A DNA stretch of 64,000 nucleotides from Actinomucor elegans (Eukaryota; Mucoromycota; Mucoromycetes; Mucorales; Mucoraceae). The position numbers were made by a program, and so were the translations under genes. The stretch is from positions 806,001 through 870,000 of the forward strand of contig JAMSLZ010000004.1 of the NCBI GenBank assembly GCA_026027325.1, given 5' to 3'. Of the stretch, positions 56,212-64,000 are shown one piece after another (position 1 is the first letter of the stretch; the number at the start of each line of letters is the position of its first letter). The notes under the pieces were generated by a model. The model ran no database searches. It had not been told where the DNA came from and was given only the letters and a program-made list of their open reading frames with translations.

Positions 56212-57111
56212 AATCTATCTTTTTCTTAAGGAATAAAACCGAGTTAGTGTGAGTCTATGAGTTCTTTACACACTTGTTCTCTATTCTATAAAGATAAAAG
56301 ATAAAGGTATGAAAAAAAGAGGAGAACTTTTCTTTTTAATGTAAGAGCGTATTGATGTGACTGTATAACCAAGTTTACGCCCCTACACGAAAACTCAAGG
56401 TCGGTTCTTTAAACTACTGATGATATCTGTCATACTACCTTTGCACCATGTGAATGTTTATCAAGCATATATTGCGTAGTGTCAGTAGAAGACATTCAAA
56501 ATATCATTCCAAAAAAAAAGCAAGATATTCTTTATGTGAGCTGGGTTTTTTTCTTGCTCTTAACTCATATTTCAAGAAGCAACGTATACATGTTCATCTC
56601 TTTAGCATTTCTATTGAATCGCTGTTGTTGTAGGCATATTAATGCTACAGCCTACTCATATAAACAACCATCCAATAGACTATTAAAACCGTGATCAAAT
56701 CAATTTGATATTTCGAGTACTCGTCAAAATTCGTCAATGCCATTTTGAAATGTATATTCAAAATGCTTAATCCTTTATGTCATCCTTACAATATAAATTA
56801 CTGATTTTTCTTTATACTCAAGGAGGGGCCAAAAAATAAAGTGTAGGCTTTGAAATATACTGTATGACATATCGTGAGCCTTATTACTACTATATATATA
56901 TATATTAAATAATAAGTGAAATGATGGCTATATTATGTTTTCAGGGCAAAGGCTAATTTTGATTCACATACACTTTTTCTTAAAAGACAAAGGTTTAAGT
57001 GGACTTTGTTTGTGACTGCAGACACGGCTTCCTCATCACTTCAGGTCTCGAAAAACAACATTAGAGTTTCCTATTGCTCAACTTTCAATAAACAAATATA
57101 CAACAAACATA
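56212..57111. other. intergenic region between LETM1 and UBA2 starts
   Basis: 900 bp between two divergent start codons, so it carries both promoters. No other gene is seen. Confidence 0.6.
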
Positions 57112-59395
57112 ATGACCTTGGAAGAAAAGAGAGAGTCGTACAATATTCGTATCCTTGGTCGAGAGCTATACCAAAAAGTGGAGTCTAGTAAGATTCTGCT
57201 CGTTGGTGCTGGTGGCATTGGCTGCGAGTTATTAAAGAACTTGGTCATGTCAGGTTTCAAAGACATTCAAGTGGTAAGCTATTATTTACGCGGTTCAGTT
57301 GCGACCCACAGTTGATACCTCTCTTTACAGATTGATTTAGATACCATTGATATTTCGAATTTAAACAGGCAATTCTTATTCCAAAGGCAGCACGTTAAAA
57401 AAGCAAAAGCTCACGTAAGAATGTTGTTTAATTGCCTTTTTTTTTTTCCTCTCTTTTGTTCGAAAAACTAAACTATAGATGATAGGTGGCTAAAGAATCG
57501 GCTTTGAAATTCAACCCTGCGTCTAAAATCACTTCACTTCAAGCTAATATCAAAGAACCTCAGTTCAATGTCCAATGGTTTAAACAGTTTACCATGGTTT
57601 TGAATGCCTTGGATAACTTGGGTAGCGAGAAATAAGCCATTTTGATAAGCAGAAAAATAGTGACTCATTTCAATAGACGCGCGTAGACATGTCAATGCCA
57701 TGTGTTTAGCTGCTGATGTGCCCCTCGTTGAATCAGGTACTCAAGGCTACCTTGGTCAAGCGTATGTCATTAAAAAGGTAATTCGCCCATTGAAAAAAGT
57801 TGGAGAGCGCATGATTATTGACTTTCCATATACATATACATAGAACGAAACAGAATGTTTTGATTGCCAACCTAAACCTACACCAACAACTTATCCCGTG
57901 TGTACTATTAGAAGCACACCCAGCGCACCTATTCACTGTATTGTATGGGCAAAGAGCTTCTTGTTCAGGTAATCAATGCAGATTAAATTGCTCCAAATAT
58001 ATATTGAACCCTCCTGTATAGTCAATTATTTGGTAATTCTGAAGACGAGGAAGCTCTTGAAGCAGATGAATCTGAAGAGAATGGTAATGTTGCATCATGG
58101 TAATTTTGAACAAACTATTTAATGTCGCAATAGCTCAAGAACTGGCTGCATTATCGAGAGAAACTGCTGAGCTCAAGTTGATCAAAGAAGCTGCTGGATC
58201 ACCAGATTATGCTCAAAAGGTGTTTGACAAAGTATATAATACAGACATCAAGCGCCTTTTGTCTATGGACTCTATGTGGAAAAATCGAGCTATGCCAACG
58301 CCTTTAGAATTTGATGCTTTGAAGTCTGCTACATCAGAAGAAACTAGAAAGGTAGCAGAGGGACTAATAGATCAAAAAGTATGGAATTTGAAAGAGAATT
58401 TCGAAATGTTCAATGATAGCGTGGTTCGATTATCTACACGCTTATTAAAGATGAGAAAAACCCAAGATGACGCTATTATATCTTTTGATAAAGATGATGA
58501 GGATGCTATGGACTTTGTTACTGCTGCTTCCAACTTGAGAGCTCATGTATTTAACATTACCACAAAGAGTTTATTTGACGTGAAGTGTGAGTAGAAAATC
58601 AAGGGATTTCAGAATCATAGCGACTTATATCGTTCTATAGCTATGGCAGGTAACATTATCCCAGCTATTGCTACTACCAATGCTGTCATTGCAGGTTTTG
58701 TGATCATGAAGGCATTTGGTGTATTGAACGGAAACATCAAGAACAACCCAAGAGTGAGTAGCAATAAACGTGTGGATTGTATACGTATTAACATGTTTGT
58801 TAATAGACATATCTTACAACTGGATCTCGTCTGGTACAAGAAGCTAATGTAGAACCTAATCCCAATTGCGGTGTATGTAGATCGAGAAGTTCCACTGTGT
58901 TAGTGGATTTCGAGAAAGCTACCTTGAATGATTTGATTCACAAAGTACTTCTTGCGCCACAAGAAGAAGGCGGTGCCGGCATGGTTGAAGATGAAATTGC
59001 TATTATGGATGGAAACAGAATGATTTATGATATTGAATTTGATGAAAGTGTAAACTTACCATTGAATCAAGTTGGATTAAAACCAGGCACTATTTTGCGT
59101 GTTTCTCAAGATGATGGCCATGATGTTGATCTTATTATGGAATCCATGTAAGATGTAAGCTTGTATAACAAACAAAAACTAATTCTTGTTGTGTAGTGAT
59201 GCAGATGAACTTGTTAGGTTGCTCAACCCTATTCCCCCACCAAGGCCAGTAACAGCTGAATCATTGAAGCGTAAGTTGGAAGAAGAAGCTGATGAATATA
59301 GCAATGCGGCCAAGAAAGCAAAAACTGTGCATGAAGTAGTTGGTAACGTAGTCATTCTTGAAGACTCTGATGAAGAGATTGTATGCCTAGACTGA
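57112..59395 (+). CDS. UBA2: UBA2, SUMO-activating enzyme catalytic subunit
   Basis: About ten exons, roughly 640 aa. Exon 1 (57112-57273) has the nucleotide-binding motif [18 protein letters not shown]; exon 2 has [16 protein letters not shown], then DARRHVN and [10 protein letters not shown]. Zinc ligands are CFDC and, later, CGVC. The catalytic cysteine lies in [20 protein letters not shown]. The segment [18 protein letters not shown] is nearly invariant in UBA2. A ubiquitin-fold domain follows, then a Lys-rich tail and a C-terminal SUMO-interacting motif ([15 protein letters not shown]). With AOS1 it forms SUMO adenylate and passes SUMO to UBC9, mainly in the nucleus. The stop TGA is at 59393-59395. 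Confidence 0.95.
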
Positions 59396-59480
59396 TGTGA
59401 TCAACTCACATGGTTTTGCTTTAATCTGTGTACGGATTCCTGCAAAGCAATAAAAGAAACTTTTTTCACTCGATTATTTG

Positions 59481-59482
<2 letters not shown>

Positions 59483-59513
<31 letters not shown>
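59483..59513. repeat. T31 homopolymer
   Basis: Uninterrupted T run about 90 bp after the UBA2 stop and 45 bp before the next ATG. Confidence 0.9.
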
Positions 59514-59517
<4 letters not shown>

Positions 59518-59558
59518 GGCTAAAGATAACTTTTATTAGCAAGAAGCATTTGTTTGCC

Positions 59559-60310
59559 ATGAATACACTTAAAAGGGACAGAGAAATACATCTGAACGAT
59601 CATGACTTACATAGCGATGAAGCCAACCTCAAGATAAAAGTGCAAAATGTAAGCAAATCTTCCATCTACAATTTTAGATGCGAAGCTTTCTTCCATGGCC
59701 AAATACTGGACTTTCAACTGTCTCAAGTATTCACCAAAGTAAGATATGCAGTGTTGTTCTTTTGCGGCTACGACTTGTAAAGTATATTTCCAATGAGTCT
59801 ATTGTATATACAAGCTTACCTATTTATAGTACACCACAATCAAGGATAGATCTTTGGCAAATAGAGTAAGACGACCTAATGATACAAACACGTCAAATCA
59901 ATCAACTTATCGTACAAAGAGAATCTTTTTCTCGATTTATAGAGGTTGGAGCACTGCCTATTGTAATGACACATGATAGAGCAGCAATTCATCTGGTATA
60001 TGCCACACCAGGATATACAAGTGAAAGTCTAAACTTTAAACCTTCTTATGTTATGGGTAAGAACACGTTTGGATCTCCTTTATGCATCTTAATCACCATG
60101 ATTTACTATTATTATTATTTAGTGTCTGATAATACAGATAGACTCATTTCAACATCTTTTAAATCAGTGAACTTGGACACATTAGAAATGCAAAGATCAG
60201 TCATTATCCTTGATAGTAACCTGAGTGTTTTATTCACCCATCGCGTTTCACCTAATCGGTTCTTTCCTATGAAGTCCATTTTAAACTGTTTTGAATATAA
60301 TACGCAGTAG
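59559..60310 (+). CDS. unrecognised split gene, hypothetical protein
   Basis: Likely two or three introns (about 59740-59826 and 60057-60120, each with plausible GT and AG ends). Exon 1 reads MNTLKRDREIHLNDHDL and ends FHGQILDFQLSQVFTK. A later exon contains FSRFIEVGALPIVMTHDRAA and IHLVYATPGYTSESLNF, the last ends NRFFPMKSILNCFEYNTQ with TAG 60308-60310. The linking frame between them (59827-59880) is uncertain. The block with a Pro, Asp and HLVYAT faintly resembles the end of a PCNA-like (9-1-1 clamp) fold, but the rest does not fit and I make no assignment. Confidence 0.4.
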
Positions 60311-60540
60311 GTATTGCTGATAGTTTTATCGCCTAAAATCAATTGATCAATCAGATCACCCCATATGGGCTATATTCATCATATATCAAGCAAGTGATAA
60401 ATAAAGAGCGTTACTGCAATGACAATAGGTATAAGTGTTCGTATTTATTAAAGTAATGAAGTAAGTTTTAAGTTATAAAGAGAAAGATCAGCCAAGCGAG
60501 TTGATCATGCTATACAAATTAATTTGAGTAAAGAGCTGAT

Positions 60541-62256
60541 TTACTCGTATTCATTCCAGTCGTAACCTCTGAAGTGGTGTTCGGCTTCAGCATCGTTAAT
60601 CCAGAAGTTGTTCTCGTTGAACTCTTGAGCAGCTACTTGGGCATTTTCAGAAAGTTCTTCAACCATAGGCATCTCTTCAGCAACAACACCCTTCTCTTCA
60701 ACAATGCTTTTCAATAACAAGTCTTGTTTGTCCTCCTTCAATTCTTCGATTTGAGACAAGAAAGCTTCTTTCATTGCGACAGCAGAAGCAGAAGCTTCAG
60801 CAATGACAGCACTAGCAGAGGCGGCAAGTTGTTGAATAACATTGCTGGCTGCAGCAGCGTGAATAGAAGCAGAGACGGGAGAGTCCATAATAGAAGCAGA
60901 AACGGGAGAGTCCATCATAGAAGCACTGGCTTGGCTAGCAGAAACAGCTTCCATACTGACAGATTCAGCGCGCTTGTAAAAGGGAGCAGCAGAGGCAGAG
61001 GCAGAGGCAGAGGCAGGAGCGTTCATCACGGAAGCGCTGGCATGGCTAGCAGAAGCAGAAGCAGAAGCAGATTCAGCGCGCTTGTAAAAAGAAGCAGCAG
61101 AGGCAGAGGCAGAGGCAGGAGCGTTCATCACGGAAGCGCTGGCATGGCTAGCAGAAGCAGAAGCAGAAGCAGATTCAGCGCGCTTGTAAAAAGAAGCAGC
61201 AGAAGCAGAAGCAGCAACAGAGGCAGAAGCAGGAGCGTTCATCATGGAAGCGCTAGCATGGCTGGCAGAAACAGCTTCCATACCGACAGATTCAGCGCGC
61301 TTGTAAAAAGGAGCAGCAGAGGCAGAAGCAGAAGCAGCATGAGCTGAAGCTGAGGCAGAGTATGAAGCAGAAGCGGATCTTAAAAGAGAAGCATGGGAGA
61401 CTTCTTGAGCAGCAACGCGGTTTTCAACAGGAGCAAGCATTTCAGCTTCAACGAGTTCTTCATAATAAGCGGGAGTGTGTTGATTGGCACGCTTGTAATA
61501 GACAGGAGCATAAGAAGCAGAGGCCATGGAAGCAGAGGCAGCAGAGGCAGAAGCAGAAGCAAGTTGATGGACAGACGCCATGGGAGCAGAGGCAAAGACT
61601 TCAGCATCTTCATTGCTCAAACGCTTGTAGTTTTTGTTAATATTGCTGGATGAAGCCAAAGAAGCAGAGGCAGAGGCAGAGGCAGAGGCACGAGCTCTCT
61701 TGGCATCGACTACAGCAGCAGCACGCTTTCTCCATCTAGCAGCTACAGGAACAGCAGCTTCAGAAGCGGAAGCGGAAGCACGATGGGGTGCAGCAGATGC
61801 AGATGCAGAGGCAGAAGCGTATGAAACAGCAGAGGCAAAGTCTGCTTGATTGTCTAAATCACGTCTATACACTGAAGGTGCAGCAGAGTAAGCAGCGGAA
61901 GCGGAAGCGGGAGCAGAAGCAGAAGCAGAAGCGGGAGCAGAAGCAGAAGCAGAGTAAGAGACAGCAGAAGCAACTTCAGCAACAGGTAACTCTTCAGATT
62001 CCTCGAAAACTTCATCAGCTTCGAGAGGTTCTGCATGTTCATCAAATACAGCCTTTCTAATAAATTCAAAAAAACCGCGCTTTACCACATCATCGGCCAT
62101 ATTAGCTGAAGCTGAAGCTGAAGCAGAGGCGACAGGTGCGAAAGAAGCCATAGAGGCTGAGGCTGAAGCAGAGTGATAAGCAGCAGATGAAGGCTCAGCA
62201 GCATAGACAGCTTGAGCTAAAACAGCTGAAGCAACAATAGCAAGAGAGAAACGCAT
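60541..62256 (-). CDS. secreted Ser-Ala repeat protein with Kex2-type sites
   Basis: 571 aa starting at MRFSLAIVASAVLAQAVYA, a clear signal peptide (cleavage expected after about residue 19). This ATG is preferred over an upstream in-frame one that would bury the signal. Most of the chain is (Ser-Ala)n, without any cysteine. Dibasic sites occur at R60, R132, R178, R187, R212, R256, R320, R359, R393 and R429; the last four are repeats of FYKRAES spaced 34-39 residues. The C-terminus (490-571) is acidic and not repetitive. The layout (signal, repeated units, each after KR) is that of Kex2-processed repeat proteins that release several secreted peptides in fungi. The (SA)n runs could also make a silk-like or cell-wall polymer. 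No introns. Confidence 0.75.
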   Translation of the reverse strand: MRFSLAIVASAVLAQAVYAAEPSSAAYHSASASASMASFAPVASASASASANMADDVVKRGFFEFIRKAVFDEHAEPLEADEVFEESEELPVAEVASAVSYSASASAPASASASAPASASAAYSAAPSVYRRDLDNQADFASAVSYASASASASAAPHRASASASEAAVPVAARWRKRAAAVVDAKRARASASASASASLASSSNINKNYKRLSNEDAEVFASAPMASVHQLASASASAASASMASASYAPVYYKRANQHTPAYYEELVEAEMLAPVENRVAAQEVSHASLLRSASASYSASASAHAASASASAAPFYKRAESVGMEAVSASHASASMMNAPASASVAASASAASFYKRAESASASASASHASASVMNAPASASASAASFYKRAESASASASASHASASVMNAPASASASASAAPFYKRAESVSMEAVSASQASASMMDSPVSASIMDSPVSASIHAAAASNVIQQLAASASAVIAEASASAVAMKEAFLSQIEELKEDKQDLLLKSIVEEKGVVAEEMPMVEELSENAQVAAQEFNENNFWINDAEAEHHFRGYDWNEYE

Positions 62257-63532
62257 TTGATAGTATGAGTAAGCTAAAAGGTTATAATAAAGGGAATTAT
62301 AGGATATATAATGAAGAAAAAAGTCCTTCGCTTGTGCAGAGTTTGTCCTGTATTTAAACATTCATGTTGGAATTTGACAGAAGACCTTTTGAGACAACGG
62401 TTAGAATCTCAACGAAAGTACATAGCTATATGGAATCAAATATGAGACTAAAAATTTTGTATGTATCCTATAGTGCATTCTTCAAATTGTTATCCATATC
62501 ATCCACAATGAAAGCCTTGGAAGAAAACTACACTAGCAAACGTTTTAGTTCTTTATTCAAAACAGCTTTTTTTTATTATTATTATCTAGTATACTATAGT
62601 TTGCTTAGTTGTATACTTATTCACAGCAAAGAAAAGCTATTAATCTTTGCTCTATTTACATGAGGAGTTGCCGTGAATTGTAAAGTGAAGTGTTTACATT
62701 TCCTATAAAGATTTCTTTTATTTGCTAGATGCAAATCATTTCTTGTCTATCATGTAACATCAAGTACCAATCATCACAACATACCGATGTTATCGCAGGT
62801 AAGACTGAAAAATATTAAACAAAGGATATTCCCTTTGCTATAGATGAATCTTGTATTCCATGCCCCAATACAGTTAGAAGTACAAAATAATTATAATCCT
62901 ATAGTTTATCCTGCTATTCCATCGGTAATTTTGCTTGTTTTAACCTCGAGATAGAAAAAAGAAGCTGAGCATCCATATGGATCTTTGGTTAGCGTGTAAG
63001 CATTCAACCAATCAATCGTCCGAAGCGACTATTTGAACTAAGACTGATAATTTACGAATTGGGATCATTCTACAAAAAAAATGCGCATTATTTGAAGCTA
63101 GATGCTAAAGTTAGGATCCTCATTGTCACTTTTATTGGTGTAGGGAGCCCAAAAGGATTGTTGCTGCAAAATAAACATGTTGGATATTCTGATTGTATTT
63201 CGGTGTTTAAAAACAAACTAGTCACTATGGGAAAAAAAAAGTGAAATAAAGTGAATTCATGGCAAAATCAAGTGAATTTCAAGTGAATTAGTGCTTTCAC
63301 CTGAATTTAAAGTGAAATAAAGTGAATTTCATGGCAACTTGGAAACCAGGTTAATGCACCTTAACTTTTATTTCCATTATTTTTCCATGAATTTCCATGT
63401 TTCCCAATTGGAGTGAATATGGAGCTAGTTCGAGTAAATTGTATGTTAAACTAAACAGTGAAGCAGAGCTCTGGTTTCAACGAATATAAGACAGCATTGA
63501 TAGTATAGAATAAATTTATATATGTACTTGGT
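62257..63532. other. intergenic region with a short duplicated phrase
   Basis: About 1.3 kb. GTGAAATAAAGTGAATT(T)CATGGCA occurs at 63241-63264 and 63312-63336, with further GTGAATT copies between. A possible small split ORF near 62729-62910 (ISCLSCNIKYQ, then ESCIPCPN) has two Cys pairs but is too short to call. Confidence 0.5.
63241..63336 (+). repeat. duplicated 25-bp phrase with GTGAATT spacers
   Basis: Two near-identical units 71 bp apart, separated by AAGTGAATTTCAAGTGAATT. Probably a decayed local tandem array. Confidence 0.7.
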
Positions 63533-64000
63533 TTAATAAGGTCTCCAAGCAACATATGTTTTGTCTTTATTTAATAAAGAAGGTATAAGTATAGCATATC
63601 CTATTATGTCCTTGGCTTTGATTATTTTCCATAGGAGCCTTTCTTCATAGGGTTGCGTATAATAGCAGCATGTTTGACCATCAAACACTAAAGTCGTTTG
63701 ATGTTGTAATAAGGCAAGTATTTGATCTTTCCATCTAATAAACTGCTTTACTTGGCCTATATTATATTGTAAGGACATAGTATCATCTGATATGTATGCA
63801 ACTATCTTTTGGTTTTGTTTTCTTGAAGAAATATCAACGGTTTGGCCATTCCTCGTTTTACCGTAAGTATTAGAAGTAGAAACAGAGTACTCCTCTTCTG
63901 TTGAACTGGAACCATTATGATCGGCTAGATATTGCTGGATTAGATGCTTAATATCACACGTTGGAAATAATTGGTTGATTAAGTCAGCAGAAGAAGGTTT
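63533..64000 (-). CDS. unrecognised protein, C-terminal part, runs off the edge
   Basis: The frame is open from the window edge (codon 63998-64000) to TAA at 63533, 155 codons, so the ATG at 63778 is internal. The visible start, SADLINQLFPTCDIKHLIQQ, resembles a CUE/UBA-like three-helix segment (LFP motif), followed by a Ser/Thr linker and a Trp/Tyr-containing region (FIRWKDQILALLQHQTTLVF; YEERLLWKIIKAKDIIG). Ubiquitin-related function would be a guess. Confidence 0.55.
   Translation of the reverse strand, partial: KPSSADLINQLFPTCDIKHLIQQYLADHNGSSSTEEEYSVSTSNTYGKTRNGQTVDISSRKQNQKIVAYISDDTMSLQYNIGQVKQFIRWKDQILALLQHQTTLVFDGQTCCYYTQPYEERLLWKIIKAKDIIGYAILIPSLLNKDKTYVAWRPY

Noticed and set aside
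59879..60310. Assignment of the hypothetical gene to RAD9 or HUS1.
   Set aside because: Only one short block is faintly similar; the length and remaining sequence do not fit.
60724..61653. Arg/Ser-rich and Gln/Arg-rich ORFs on the plus strand opposite the Ser-Ala protein.
   Set aside because: They arise from the antisense of the GCT/TCT repeat codons.
60541..62361. Upstream in-frame ATG of the Ser-Ala protein (606-aa version).
   Set aside because: It would place the obvious signal peptide 35 residues inside the chain.

Overview
This is a stretch of an AT-rich, intron-bearing fungal nuclear genome. The split genes with many 50-70 bp introns, a CDC10-type septin, a LETM1/MDM38 protein, an UPF0658-like membrane protein and chromodomain Ty3 retrotransposons all fit an early-diverging fungus. 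Mucoromycota is my best guess (inference, not proven).

Layout. Positions 1-42.8 kb are dominated by mobile DNA; 36.0-64 kb carries the host genes. 1-2.3 kb: intron-containing Tnp2/Plavaka-like transposase remnant. 4.0-6.6 kb: piggyBac-type element with an intact 672-aa transposase. 9.7-15.8 kb: complete chromovirus ('element 1') with 364-bp LTRs, 5-bp target duplication CAGGC, and Gag-protease separated from RT-integrase by a single in-frame UGA. 16.1-33.1 kb: a Ty3/gypsy element ('element A') with 407-bp LTRs. Four later insertions of four different classes lie inside it, each with the target-duplication length expected for its class: a very AT-rich Merlin/IS1595-like element (8 bp), a Tc1/mariner-type element (TA), an apparently intact chromovirus 'element B' (5 bp), and a 400-bp MITE with GAGC termini (3 bp). 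Without them element A would be about 6.6 kb, with a gag/pol -1 frameshift layout, a tRNA-type primer site and a polypurine tract.

The right LTR of element A ends 11 bp before a tRNA-Asp(GTC) gene, as expected for Pol III start-site targeting of the Ty3 kind. A copia-type LTR with primer site lies 52 bp after the tRNA, and element 1 lies about 300 bp upstream in the pre-insertion locus, so this tRNA is an insertion hub. Next come a MITE copy, a Tc1 scrap, a solo LTR of the element 1 family and a LINE 3' end.

Host genes: SMC1 cohesin ATPase (36.0-40.35 kb, minus), a 5'-truncated chromovirus (40.6-42.8 kb), CDC10-like septin (44.3-45.7 kb, plus), a second LINE scrap (47.9-48.1 kb), an UPF0658-like multi-pass membrane protein (49.6-50.9 kb, minus), LETM1/MDM38 (54.1-56.2 kb, minus), UBA2 SUMO-activating subunit (57.1-59.4 kb, plus), an unrecognised split gene (59.6-60.3 kb), a secreted cysteine-free Ser-Ala repeat protein with many Kex2-type dibasic sites (60.5-62.3 kb, minus), and a partial gene running off the right edge. 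The host genes are unrelated housekeeping genes and form no pathway. The two points most worth following are the Merlin-like element with its companion ORF and the Kex2-type repeat protein.
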